A DNA stretch of 64,000 nucleotides from assembly GCF_020131355.1 (NCBI RefSeq), contig NZ_JAHLEL010000009.1:1-64000 (forward strand). The letters are read 5' to 3'. This DNA comes from Pseudonocardia sp. ICBG1293. GTDB taxonomy: Bacteria > Actinomycetota > Actinomycetes > Mycobacteriales > Pseudonocardiaceae. Below the pieces are notes generated by a model that was given only the letters and a program-made list of their open reading frames with translations, was not told the DNA's origin and made no database searches. The first letter of the stretch is position 1. Each line of letters starts with the position of its first letter. The translations under genes and the position numbers were made by a program. Shown in pieces: positions 8,177 through 15,929 of this stretch.

Positions 8177-9205
8177 GTGCCCATCGCCACGCCCGAGATC
8201 TACAACCAGATGCTGGACAACGCCAAGAGCGGCGAGTTCGCCTACCCGGCGATCAACGTGACGAGCACCGAGACCCTCAACGCGGCGCTGCGCGGCTTCG
8301 CCGAGGCCGGCTCCGACGGCATCGTGCAGGTCTCGACCGGTGGCGCGGAGTTCCTGTCCGGAACCCGGGTCAAGGACATGGTCACCGGCTCGGTCGGCCT
8401 CGCCGAGTTCGCGCACGTCGTCGCGGACAAGTACCCGGTGAACATCGCCCTGCACACCGACCACTGCCCGAAGGACAAGCTCGACGGCTTCGTCCGCCCG
8501 CTGATCGCGATCAGCCAGGAGCGGGTGGGCAAGGGGCGGAACCCGCTGTTCCAGTCGCACATGTGGGACGGCTCGGCGGTCGAGCTCGAGGAGAACCTCA
8601 AGATCGCCTCCGAGCTCCTCGACGAGGCGGCCAAGGCCAAGATCATCCTCGAGGTGGAGATCGGCGTCGTCGGTGGCGAGGAGGACGGTGTCGCCAACGA
8701 CATCAACGACAAGCTCTACACCGCGCCGGGCGACTACGAGCGGACCGTCGAGGTCCTCGGCTCCGGTGAGAAGGGCCGTTACCTGCTGGCCGCGACCTTC
8801 GGCAACGTGCACGGCGTCTACAAGCCAGGCAACGTGAAGCTGCGTCCGGAGATCCTCAAGCAGGGTCAGGAGGTCGCCGTGCAGAAGCTGGGGCTCGACG
8901 CCGGCAGCAAGCCGTTCGACCTGGTCTTCCACGGCGGGTCCGGCTCGCTGCTCGAGGAGATCCACGAGGCGCTGGGCTACGGCGTCGTGAAGATGAACGT
9001 CGACACCGACACCCAGTACGCCTTCACCCGGCCGATCGTGTCGCACATGTTCGCCAACTACGACGGCGTCCTGAAGATCGACGGCGAGGTCGGCAACAAG
9101 AAGGTCTACGACCCGCGGTCGTACCTGAAGAAGGCCGAGGTCGGGATGAGCGAGCGGGTCGTCGAGGCCTGCGAGTCCCTGAAGTCCGCCGGAAAGGCCC
9201 TCTGA
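8177..9205 (+). CDS. fba: Class II fructose-bisphosphate aldolase
   Basis: A 342-aa zinc-dependent aldolase cleaving fructose 1,6-bisphosphate to DHAP and glyceraldehyde 3-phosphate in glycolysis and gluconeogenesis. It shows ALHTDHC (catalytic Asp and zinc His), the acidic loop EVEIGVVGGEEDGV, TFGNVHGVYKPG (zinc His), VFHGGSGS, and the phosphate-binding KMNVDTDTQ. The GTG at 8177 is preceded by a strong AGGAGG at 8165-8170. A longer upstream ORF extension exists, but it overlaps the divergent sigma-factor 5' region and lacks family sequence. A hairpin follows the stop. Confidence 0.97.
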   Translation: MPIATPEIYNQMLDNAKSGEFAYPAINVTSTETLNAALRGFAEAGSDGIVQVSTGGAEFLSGTRVKDMVTGSVGLAEFAHVVADKYPVNIALHTDHCPKDKLDGFVRPLIAISQERVGKGRNPLFQSHMWDGSAVELEENLKIASELLDEAAKAKIILEVEIGVVGGEEDGVANDINDKLYTAPGDYERTVEVLGSGEKGRYLLAATFGNVHGVYKPGNVKLRPEILKQGQEVAVQKLGLDAGSKPFDLVFHGGSGSLLEEIHEALGYGVVKMNVDTDTQYAFTRPIVSHMFANYDGVLKIDGEVGNKKVYDPRSYLKKAEVGMSERVVEACESLKSAGKAL

Positions 9206-9216
9206 GCCCTCCCGCA

Positions 9217-9246
9217 CGCCCACCGGTTGGCGACGACCGGTGGGCG
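9217..9246 (+). terminator. Hairpin downstream of fba
   Basis: The 11-bp arms CGCCCACCGGT (9217-9227) and ACCGGTGGGCG (9236-9246) pair perfectly around an 8-base loop, 12 bp after the fba stop. There is no T-tract. It lies just before the next gene and may attenuate rather than fully stop transcription. Confidence 0.6.
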
Positions 9247-9263
9247 CGGGTCAGGATGGCGGC

Positions 9264-9677
9264 ATGAGTCTGCACGGCAACCTGCTCGAGCCCGACGACA
9301 CGCGCCTCCCGGTCGACCCCGCCGCCGCGGACCTGGCGGCGGGCAAGGACCCGTCGGAGGTGGCCGCGGGGTCGCCGTCGTCGTCGATCGCGTGGGCGGT
9401 GCTCGCCGAGCGCGCCCTCGACGCCGGGGAGACCGTCGCCGCCTACGCGTACGCCCGCACCGGCTACCACCGCGGCCTGGACCAGTTGCGCCGCAACGGC
9501 TGGAAGGGCTTCGGGCCGGTGCCGTGGTCGCACGAGCCGAACCAGGGCTTCCTCCGGTCGTGCGGGGCGCTGCTGCGCGCCGCCGCGGCGGTCGGTGAGG
9601 CACCCGAGGTGGAGCGTCTGCGCACGCTGATCGCCGACTCGGACCCGGAGGCGCTCGCCGCCCTCGGCGTGTCCTGA
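9264..9677 (+). CDS. DUF3151 family protein
   Basis: A 137-aa soluble protein that I recognise as DUF3151 from its conserved pattern: an N-terminal LxPDDTRLP, SSIAWAVLAERAL, AYAYARTGYHRGLDQLRRNGWKG, and VPWSHEPNQGFLR. The function is unknown. The family is actinobacterial and usually sits near fba, as here. The ATG at 9264 is chosen over an upstream GTG at 9240, which would lie inside the fba hairpin. Confidence 0.85.
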   Translation: MSLHGNLLEPDDTRLPVDPAAADLAAGKDPSEVAAGSPSSSIAWAVLAERALDAGETVAAYAYARTGYHRGLDQLRRNGWKGFGPVPWSHEPNQGFLRSCGALLRAAAAVGEAPEVERLRTLIADSDPEALAALGVS

Positions 9678-9682
9678 CGCCG

Positions 9683-10828
9683 GTGGCCGCGTGGGACCGG
9701 GTCCGCTCACGCGGCCGGGCCGGTGCCCGGCGGGTCCGCGCCTCCTGGCTGCCGATCCTGCAGTGCTCCGTGGCCGCGGGGCTCGCGCTCTGGGTGGCCG
9801 GCGACCTGGTCGGGCACACGCGGCCGTTCTTCGCGCCGATCGCGGCGGTGCTGAGCCTGGGGATGTCGTTGAACTCCCGGCTGCGACGCACCGCCGAGCT
9901 CGTCGTCGGCGTGAGCATCGGCGTGCTCGTCGGGGACCTGCTGATCGCGCAGATCGGCAGCGGACTGTGGCAGCTGGTGCTCGTCGTCGCGCTCGCGCTG
10001 GTGATCGCGGTGTTCACCGACGGCGGGACGCTGTTCGTCAACCAGGCCGCGGTCTCCGCGGTACTGGTGACGACGCTGCTCCCGCCCACCGAGACCGGCG
10101 GGATCGACCGGTGCATCGACGCCCTGATCGGCGGTCTCGCCGGGATCCTGGTCGCCGCGGTCATCCCCGCGCACCCGGTCCGGATCTGCCGGAGGGTGGC
10201 GCGCCGGGTGCTCGACGACCTGATCACCGTGCTCACCGAGACCGCGACAGCGCTCCGGGAGGGGAACCGGGAGAGCGCGTCGCGGGCGCTGGCCCGGGCC
10301 CGTGACACCCAGACCGTCATCGACGAGCTCCGCGCCGCCGTCAGCTCCGCGGGCGAGGTCGTGGCGGTCTCGCCGATGCACCGGCCGCGCCGGGACATGC
10401 TCCGCCGTTACCGCACGCTGGCCGAGCGCGCCGACTACGCCCATCGCAACGCCCGCGTGCTCGCCCGGCGTGCGATGACCGCGATCGAGGACGGCGAACC
10501 GGTGCCGCCCGGTCTGCCGGACGCCATCACCGAGCTCGCCGTCGCCGTCGAGGCGCTGATCGGGGAGCTCGGTCAGGACGGCGACCGGGAGCGGGCCCGC
10601 GGTCCGATCCTGGAGGCGGTGCAGCACGCACCCGTCCTCGCCGACCCCGGTGCGGTCGTGCCGCCGCAGGCGGAGAACGGCCCGCACGGTGCCCCGGCGG
10701 TCTCGGCGCCGGTGCTGGTCGCGCAGGTCCGCTCGATCGCGGTCGACCTGCTGCAGGCGACCGGGATGACCCGCAGCGAGGCGTTGCGGGCACTGCGGGA
10801 GCAGCTCACCGACCCGCAGGTGGACTGA
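9683..10828 (+). CDS. FUSC/aromatic acid exporter-like membrane protein
   Basis: A 381-aa protein with about six hydrophobic segments in residues 20-165, typical of the FUSC/ArAE half-domain (RPFFAPIAAVLSLG, TAELVVGVSIGVLVGDLL, RCIDALIGGLAGILVAAVIP). A long cytoplasmic helical domain rich in Arg and Ala follows. Family members export aromatic acids or polyamine-like compounds; the substrate here is unknown. It starts at GTG 9683, 5 bp after the DUF3151 gene, so it is likely co-transcribed with it. Confidence 0.8.
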   Translation: MAAWDRVRSRGRAGARRVRASWLPILQCSVAAGLALWVAGDLVGHTRPFFAPIAAVLSLGMSLNSRLRRTAELVVGVSIGVLVGDLLIAQIGSGLWQLVLVVALALVIAVFTDGGTLFVNQAAVSAVLVTTLLPPTETGGIDRCIDALIGGLAGILVAAVIPAHPVRICRRVARRVLDDLITVLTETATALREGNRESASRALARARDTQTVIDELRAAVSSAGEVVAVSPMHRPRRDMLRRYRTLAERADYAHRNARVLARRAMTAIEDGEPVPPGLPDAITELAVAVEALIGELGQDGDRERARGPILEAVQHAPVLADPGAVVPPQAENGPHGAPAVSAPVLVAQVRSIAVDLLQATGMTRSEALRALREQLTDPQVD

Positions 10829-10948
10829 ACGGGCGGAAGGTCTTCCGTCACGGGCCGGTCACGGAGCAGAATCGGGCGTCGTTCGGCGCCGGGACGTCGG
10901 TTCCCCCTGCACGGAGTTGTGGACGTCGCTCACTGATCGGGGTTCACG

Positions 10949-11626
10949 GTGCAGCTGTTCCTCCGCTACGTCCTCGCACCACTGGCCCGGCTCGTGTGGC
11001 GGCCCCGGGTGCACGGTGCGGACCGCATCCCGGCCACCGGGCCGGTGATCCTCGCGGCCAACCACCGGGCGGCCGTCGACACGGCGTTCATCCCGCTCGT
11101 CGCCCCGCGCCGGGTCGCGTTCCTGGGCAAGGCCGAGTACTTCACCGGCTGTGGCCTGCGCGGACGTCTGATGGCCGCGTTCCTGGGCGCGCTCGGCTAC
11201 ATCCCGGTCGACCGGTCCAACGCCCGCGCCGGCCTCGCCGCGCTCGCCGCGGGACGCGCGGTCCTGGAGCGCGGTGGCGCGTTCGGCATCTATCCGGAGG
11301 GCACCCGCTCGCTCGACGGCAGGCTGCACCGCGGACACACCGGCGTCGCGTCGCTGGCCCTGTCGACCGGGGCGGTCGTCGTCCCCGTCGGCCTGATCGG
11401 GACCGAGCGCGTGCAGCCGATCGGGCGGCTGTTCCCGCGTCTGGCGCGCGTCGAGATCCGCTTCGGACGGCCGCTGGAGTTCAGCCGCTACGAGGGTCTG
11501 GAGGGCGCCCCGACGATCCGGCGGGCGGTCACCGACGAGATCATGTACGCCATCGCGGACCTGTCCGAGCAGACCTATGTGGACAGCTATCACCGGCGGC
11601 CGGACGACTCGGCCGCGGCGGCCTGA
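10949..11626 (+). CDS. Lysophospholipid acyltransferase family protein (PlsC-like)
   Basis: A 225-aa membrane-associated acyltransferase that probably acylates lysophosphatidate or a related glycerolipid. The catalytic NHRAAVD box (HxxxxD, about residues 38-44), a middle block around IPVDRSN, and the phosphate-binding YPEGTRS motif are all present, followed by the VPVGLIG block. Its length is normal. It starts at GTG 10949 and stands alone about 120 bp after the FUSC gene. Confidence 0.9.
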   Translation: MQLFLRYVLAPLARLVWRPRVHGADRIPATGPVILAANHRAAVDTAFIPLVAPRRVAFLGKAEYFTGCGLRGRLMAAFLGALGYIPVDRSNARAGLAALAAGRAVLERGGAFGIYPEGTRSLDGRLHRGHTGVASLALSTGAVVVPVGLIGTERVQPIGRLFPRLARVEIRFGRPLEFSRYEGLEGAPTIRRAVTDEIMYAIADLSEQTYVDSYHRRPDDSAAAA

Positions 11627-11700
11627 GCGGTTCGGGCCCGTTCGTGAGGTCGGCGGGCTAGCCTGCGGCGGTCCTGTCCGTGTCCGGGGGAGTGTCGCCG

Positions 11701-11968
11701 GTGGTCCGACTCGTTCTCGCGCTGCTGTTCGTGTGTGGTGTGGTGGTGGGGTGTGGGGCTGTGGAGCCGGCGGGGCCGTTTCCGGAGCGGCCGGAGGAGA
11801 TCGACGTGGCGAACGTCGACCCGTGTCGGGCGATGACGCCCGAGCTTCGTCAGCGGCTGGGTGTCGAGGGTGACGAGCCCGCAGTCGTCGAGTTGGCGGA
11901 CGGCCAGAGCCGCGTGTGCTCGTGGGCCAACTACGACACCGTCGAGAGCTACACGGTGCAGACGATAA
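11701..11968 (+). pseudogene. DUF3558 lipoprotein, fragment 1 of 3 (N-terminus)
   Basis: This is the 5' part of a lipoprotein gene cut by insertion. It encodes MVRL and a hydrophobic segment ending in the lipobox VVGC, then the DUF3558-type block DPCRAMTPELRQRLG and the CSW motif. The frame runs 17 bp into the first IS element and stops at 11985. Joining it after the TAA at 11966-11968 to 14806-15009 and then to 16295-16350 gives one open frame of 175 residues. Secreted DUF3558 lipoproteins are common beside PPE/ESX-type genes in Pseudonocardiaceae. In-frame upstream GTGs (11680, 11692) are alternative starts. Confidence 0.85.
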
Positions 11969-12949
11969 GAGCGTCCGGCGATTGATGGTTATCGGAGTCG
12001 ACGGGTCGTGGGTCGGGTTGTCCAGCGGTAGCGGCTGCGGGCACGGTTGATCAGCCGGCGGATCACGGTGAGCGCGGCGGCGAGGTTGAGGTAGAACTCG
12101 ACGATGATCTTCCGGCGATCGGTGAACCGGCGCAGCTTGCCGTAGCCGTTCATCCAGGAATGGGTGCGCTCGACCGGCCACCGCTTACCGACCTGGATCG
12201 GGGCGGGCCGGCCCTTGGTGGCGATCTGTGCGTCGAACCCGAGTCGTTCGAGCAGATCGCGGGTCTTGCCTGAGTCATAGCCCCGGTCCAGGTGCAGGCA
12301 CGGTCGCTCGGGCAGCGGCCCGATCATGTCGTAGATCCCGATCAGGGTCGGTTTCAGCAACGGCGAGTCGTGGTCATTGGCGCGGGCGCTGATCAGGTGC
12401 AGCGGGATCCCCGCACCGTCGCAGACCACGGAGCGTTTGGTGCCCTGTTTGCCCCGGTCGACCGGGTTACAGCCGGCGACCTCGCCACCGCAGGGAGCCT
12501 TGGTGATCGCTCCGTCGGCAGACAGATCGTCGAGGTCGAGACCGATCATCTAGTCATAGCCGGCCAGCGCGGCCCGAAGGACCTGCTCCCCGACGCCAGC
12601 GGCGGCCCACTGGGCGAGACGGCGGCGGATCGTGCGGTCCGAGCAGCCGGGGGTGGCAATGCGTTCGTAGCCGCTGCCGTGCACCAACGCCGCGAGCACG
12701 TGCTCGAACACCAGGCGGTCGGGGATACGGCGGCGGTGACATCCCCACGGATGGGCCGGGTCGAACTCCGGGCGCCGCTCTGCCTCGATCAGGGCAGCGA
12801 ACTCGACCCAGAGGGGGTCGATCAGCGATTCTGGCAATAGAGGCACGGACCCTCCAGGCGACCATCAGGACATCAGCAATCCCATGATCACTTGCAGGTC
12901 CGTGTCTCTACCAACACCGACACACGGCCACCTCTACTGCCGGACGCTC
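11969..12949 (-). mobile_element. IS5-like insertion sequence A (981 bp)
   Basis: The ends are 11-bp perfect inverted repeats GAGCGTCCGGC (11969-11979) and GCCGGACGCTC (12939-12949), flanked by TAA duplications at 11966-11968 and 12950-12952. It carries one DDE transposase reading frame on the minus strand, interrupted by an amber codon. TAA target duplication and element size fit the IS5 family. It is inserted in the DUF3558 lipoprotein gene. Confidence 0.88.
11989..12846 (-). pseudogene. IS5-family DDE transposase with internal TAG
   Basis: The N-terminal half (12553-12846) encodes the helix-turn-helix-like DUF4096-type domain ending in AALAGYD. A TAG codon at 12550-12552 follows, and the same frame continues at 12549 with MIGLDLDD, giving the catalytic part. 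All three acidic positions are visible: Asp in LSADGAITK, Asp in LHLDRGYD, and Glu in WPVERTHSW. Intact relatives read straight through this junction, so a single C-to-T change of a CAG codon would explain the stop. Without readthrough or a split-protein mechanism this copy is inactive. Confidence 0.85.
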
Positions 12950-12952
12950 TAA

Positions 12953-13073
12953 GAGGTCGTTTCAGAACGACTTGTCGAGTTTCCATTGACCCCTCGACGA
13001 CAGATCAAACGGCAGGTCAGATAGCCGCTTGTCGTCTACAACAGACACGTCGACCTCGTTCTGAAATGACCTC
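12953..13073. mobile_element. MITE copy 1 (121 bp)
   Basis: This non-coding element is bounded by GAGGTCGTTTCAGAACGA and the reverse complement of GAGGTCATTTCAGAACGA (18-bp terminal repeats with one mismatch), with TAA on each side (12950-12952, 13074-13076). It is identical base for base to the copy at 14682-14802. The outer 15 bp match the right end of the IS5-like element between them, so it is probably mobilised in trans by that transposase. Confidence 0.85.
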
Positions 13074-13140
13074 TAAGACGTCGTTTCAGAAGTGGTGGGC
13101 CCGGTTCTGCCGGTGACGGCGGGGCTGGCAGCATCGGCTG

Positions 13141-13733
13141 ATGGTCGCGCCTCGTGTGTCTGAGAAGACGAAGATTTTCGAGTTGGAGATCGTCCTGACC
13201 GAGGTGGTGCCGGCGGTCCGGCGTCGGGTGCAGGTGCCGGGCGAGGTCGACTTGGCGGTGTTGCACGAGGTGGTGCAGTCAGTGATGGGCTGGACGAACT
13301 CTCATCTGCACGAGTTCGAGATCGTCGGGCGCCGCTACGGGATCCCAGACCCGGACTGGCCCGGACAGGATGTCGCCGACGAGACGAAAGAGAAGCTGTT
13401 TCGGCTGGTCAAGGCTGGTGACCGGTTCGGTTACGTCTACGACTTCGGTGACAACTGGGCCCACGAGATCACCGTCGAGGCGGTCGCGGCCGTCGAGCCG
13501 GGAGTGTGCTATCCGCGATGCGTCGCCGGGCAGGGGGCGTGCCCGCCCGAGGACGTCGGCGGGATCGGGGGTATGAGGACTTCCAGGCCGTGCTCGCCGA
13601 CCCTGACCATCCCGACCGCGCCGAGCGCCTGGAGTGGGCGGGCGGGCCGTTCGACCCGCACCGCTTCGACCCTGACGAGGCCGACCGGGCCTTGGAGTGG
13701 CTGGCCTGGCGGCCGCTGGCCCCGACCTCGTAG
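13141..13733 (+). pseudogene. pRiA4b ORF-3 family passenger protein, frameshifted
   Basis: The first 143 residues (ATG at 13141) match the plasmid pRiA4b ORF-3/IS1096 TnpR-like family: IVLTEVVPAVRRRVQVP, LHEVVQSVMGW, HLHEFEIVG, YVYDFGDNWAHEI and CPPEDVGG. At a run of five G (13567-13571) the frame is lost. The expected continuation GYEDFQAVLADPDHP through FDPHRFDPDEADRALEWL lies in the next frame and ends at 13733. Restoring one G gives a 197-aa protein. The biochemical role of the family is unclear; it is a known passenger of IS1096-type elements, so finding it in an IS5-like element is unusual. Confidence 0.82.
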
Positions 13734-13764
13734 GCGAGTGCCTCAGCGAGGGCTGGGTCGACCA

Positions 13765-14610
13765 TCACTTCGGCTTCGGCTTCGGCTTGGTGAGGCGGCG
13801 GTGGCAGATCAGGGCGCAGGCCAGCGATAACAGCGCGGTGATCGTGGATTCGGCGCGGTCGTAGCGCAGCGCGAGGCGGCGGAAGTCCAGCAGCCAGGAC
13901 ATGGTGCGCTCGACGACCCAGCGGACCCGCCCGAGCCGGGTGGAGTCCTCGATCCCGCGCCGGGCGATCCGCACCCCGATCCCACGCCCACTCAGGTAGC
14001 GGCGGCAGCGGGGATAGTCGTAGCCCTTGTCGGCGTGCACCTTGTCCGGCCGACGTCGCGGACGCCCCGGCTGTCCCGCCCGTTCGCGGACGCCGGGGTT
14101 GGTGTCCAGCAGCGGGGCGAGCATCCGACTGTCGTGGGTGTTCGCCCCGGTGACCAGCGCATGCAGCGGGAGCCCGCCTCGGTCGCAGAGCACGTGGTAC
14201 TTGCTGCCCGCCTTCCCGCGATCGGTCGGCGAGGGCCCGGTGGCCTCGCCGCGGCGCTTGGCCCGCACGCTCACGCTGTCCACCGCCGCCCGCGACCAGT
14301 CCAGCAGGCCCTGCTGGGCGAGGCGGTCGAGCATCACCCGGTGCAGCTGGGCCCAGACCCCGGCCTGCTGCCACTGCCGTAGCCGCCGCCAGCAGGTCAC
14401 TCCGGACCCACAGCCGAGCTCGGCGGGCAGCGCGTTCCAGCTGATCCCGGTCTTGAGCACGAACACGATCCCGGCCAGAGCGGCCCGATCCGGCACCCGC
14501 GGACGGCCTGTCCGTCCCCGCTTGTGCTTGCGCGGCTTGGGCAGCAGCGGCTCCACCAGCGCCCACAGCTCGTCGCTCACCAATCGCTCGACACAAGATC
14601 GCCGCGCCAC
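13765..14610 (-). CDS. IS5-family transposase (element B)
   Basis: A 281-aa DDE transposase with an N-terminal DUF4096-like domain (LVSDELWALVEPLLP, GIVFVLKTGISWNALP) and a catalytic domain whose three acidic residues are visible: Asp in AAVDSVSV, Asp in VHADKGYDY, and Glu in WVVERTMSWL. No stop or frameshift is seen, so this copy may be active and may also mobilise the flanking MITEs, which share its terminal repeats. It starts at GTG 14610 and ends in a short basic KPKPKPK tail, convergent with the passenger gene. Confidence 0.9.
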   Translation of the reverse strand: MARRSCVERLVSDELWALVEPLLPKPRKHKRGRTGRPRVPDRAALAGIVFVLKTGISWNALPAELGCGSGVTCWRRLRQWQQAGVWAQLHRVMLDRLAQQGLLDWSRAAVDSVSVRAKRRGEATGPSPTDRGKAGSKYHVLCDRGGLPLHALVTGANTHDSRMLAPLLDTNPGVRERAGQPGRPRRRPDKVHADKGYDYPRCRRYLSGRGIGVRIARRGIEDSTRLGRVRWVVERTMSWLLDFRRLALRYDRAESTITALLSLACALICHRRLTKPKPKPK

Positions 14611-14681
14611 GACCGGACATGATCAGCTACCAGCGCCGATCCACACAGGACCGACACGCCGACTTCTGAAACGACCTCTAA

Positions 14682-14802
14682 GAGGTCGTTTCAGAACGAC
14701 TTGTCGAGTTTCCATTGACCCCTCGACGACAGATCAAACGGCAGGTCAGATAGCCGCTTGTCGTCTACAACAGACACGTCGACCTCGTTCTGAAATGACC
14801 TC
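14682..14802. mobile_element. MITE copy 2 (121 bp)
   Basis: This copy is identical to MITE copy 1 over all 121 bp and in the same orientation, with TAA at 14679-14681 and 14803-14805. Perfect identity implies very recent duplication or transposition. The right-hand TAA joins directly to the interrupted lipoprotein gene. Confidence 0.85.
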
Positions 14803-14805
14803 TAA

Positions 14806-15009
14806 GCACCCCGGCCACCCAGCTTGCGACCGCGCGCGGCGCAATGCTCACCACAGTCGATGGCTTCGGCGCCGTCCGGGTCGTCGACAGCGAGGACACC
14901 GCACCGTTGTGTGAGCTGTATCTGGATGCTGCCCCGTCTGGGAGCGTTCGAGTTCAGGTCCGTGATTCCGGGTACGACGAGCGGAACCGTGGATCGATCG
15001 ATGACGTAT
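14806..15009 (+). pseudogene. DUF3558 lipoprotein, fragment 2 of 3 (middle)
   Basis: The frame continues that of fragment 1 across the deleted insertion: ATA AGC ACC CCG, reading TISTPATQLATARGAML and then TVDGFGAVRVV and CELYLDAA. These resemble the DUF3558 core (GYPAV block followed by a Cys and a short beta strand). It is cut at GTAT by the IS3 element. The apparent start at 14844 is not a real start; it is an internal Met of the broken gene. Confidence 0.85.
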
Positions 15010-15048
15010 TGAGCTTGGCCCCGTAGTCCGGACACCGACGGTGTGGGG

Positions 15049-15882
15049 TCAGTGGGTGTGGTTGGGCGGGGTGTGGGCTGCTTCGAAGTCGTTCGGGGAG
15101 AGCATCCCAATACTGGAATGGCGCCGTAACGGATTGTACCAGCATTCTATCCATTCGAAGATGGCGGCGGCAAGCTCTGCGCGGGTTTTCCAGGTTCTGG
15201 AATCGAGCAGTTCGAGTTGCATGGTACCCCAGAATGATTCGACCAGAGAGTTATCGTAGCAATCTCCGATCGAGCCCATCGATGGGACGATTCCAGCGGC
15301 GACCAGACGTCGACCGAATGCCCATGATGTGAATTGGGTGCCGTGGTTGGAATGTAGGATCGTGGCGTGGTATTGCGGGCGTCGGCGGAGTATGGCCATG
15401 CCGAGGGCGTCGATGACGAGTTCGGTGCGCATGTTGTCGGCGATGGACCATCCGACTGCTTTCCGGGAGAATACATCGATGACTGCCGCGCAGTAGACTT
15501 TCCCTTCTCGGGTGGGGTGTTCGGTGATGTCGGTGCACCAGATCTCATCCGGTCCGTCGACGGTGAAGTCGCGGTCGACCAGGTCGGTGTAGGGGTCGGC
15601 GTGCTGGTCCCGGACGGTGCAGCCGTGGTTGCGTCGCCGGTAGAGGCCCTGGATCCCGGCCTGGCGCATCAGCCGAGCGACGCGTTTGTGGTTCACCGTG
15701 ATACCGAGTCCGAGGGTGAGCTCGGCGTGCACACGTGGCCATCCGTAGGTGCCCCGGGACTCTGCGTGGATTTTCTCGATGTGTTTGAGGAGCAGTTCGT
15801 TCTCCTGCGTCCGTAGCGATGTCGCCCCGGAGTGCCATTCGTAGTAGCCCTGGCGGCGGACGCCAAGGACCCGGCAGGTCAC
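15049..15882 (-). CDS. IS3-family transposase OrfB (catalytic Asp to Asn)
   Basis: The rve-domain half of an IS3 transposase, 277 aa counted from a GTG but probably made as an OrfAB fusion, because the frame is open upstream to the slippery site. An HTH_21 segment (TYGWPRVHAEL) precedes the DDE domain. The first Asp is in WCTDIT and the Glu in NSLVESFWG. The second position, normally HSDHGTQF, reads HSNHGTQF here (codon AAC). By family knowledge that Asp binds catalytic metal, so this copy is probably inactive. Confidence 0.9.
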   Translation of the reverse strand: MTCRVLGVRRQGYYEWHSGATSLRTQENELLLKHIEKIHAESRGTYGWPRVHAELTLGLGITVNHKRVARLMRQAGIQGLYRRRNHGCTVRDQHADPYTDLVDRDFTVDGPDEIWCTDITEHPTREGKVYCAAVIDVFSRKAVGWSIADNMRTELVIDALGMAILRRRPQYHATILHSNHGTQFTSWAFGRRLVAAGIVPSMGSIGDCYDNSLVESFWGTMQLELLDSRTWKTRAELAAAIFEWIECWYNPLRRHSSIGMLSPNDFEAAHTPPNHTH

Positions 15883-15929
15883 CGCGACGTCGAATCCATC
15901 GTCGGCGAGTTCACGGACCAGCGGGAAAA

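Larger units (their letters stand above)
13077..14678. mobile_element. IS5-like insertion sequence B with passenger gene (1602 bp)
   Basis: The terminal repeats are GACGTCGTTTCAGAAGT on the left and GAGGTCGTTTCAGAAGT (reverse complement) on the right, 16 of 17 matching. TAA flanks lie at 13074-13076 and 14679-14681. It contains a forward passenger gene (pRiA4b ORF-3 family, frameshifted) and a convergent, apparently intact transposase. It is bracketed by two identical 121-bp MITEs, so the whole 12953-14802 segment could move as a unit. Confidence 0.85.

Noticed and set aside
14824..15026. Independent small ORF with ATG start and TAG stop between MITE2 and IS3
   Set aside because: It joins exactly in frame to fragments on both sides when the elements are removed, and its stop lies inside the IS3 end, so it is the middle piece of a broken gene.
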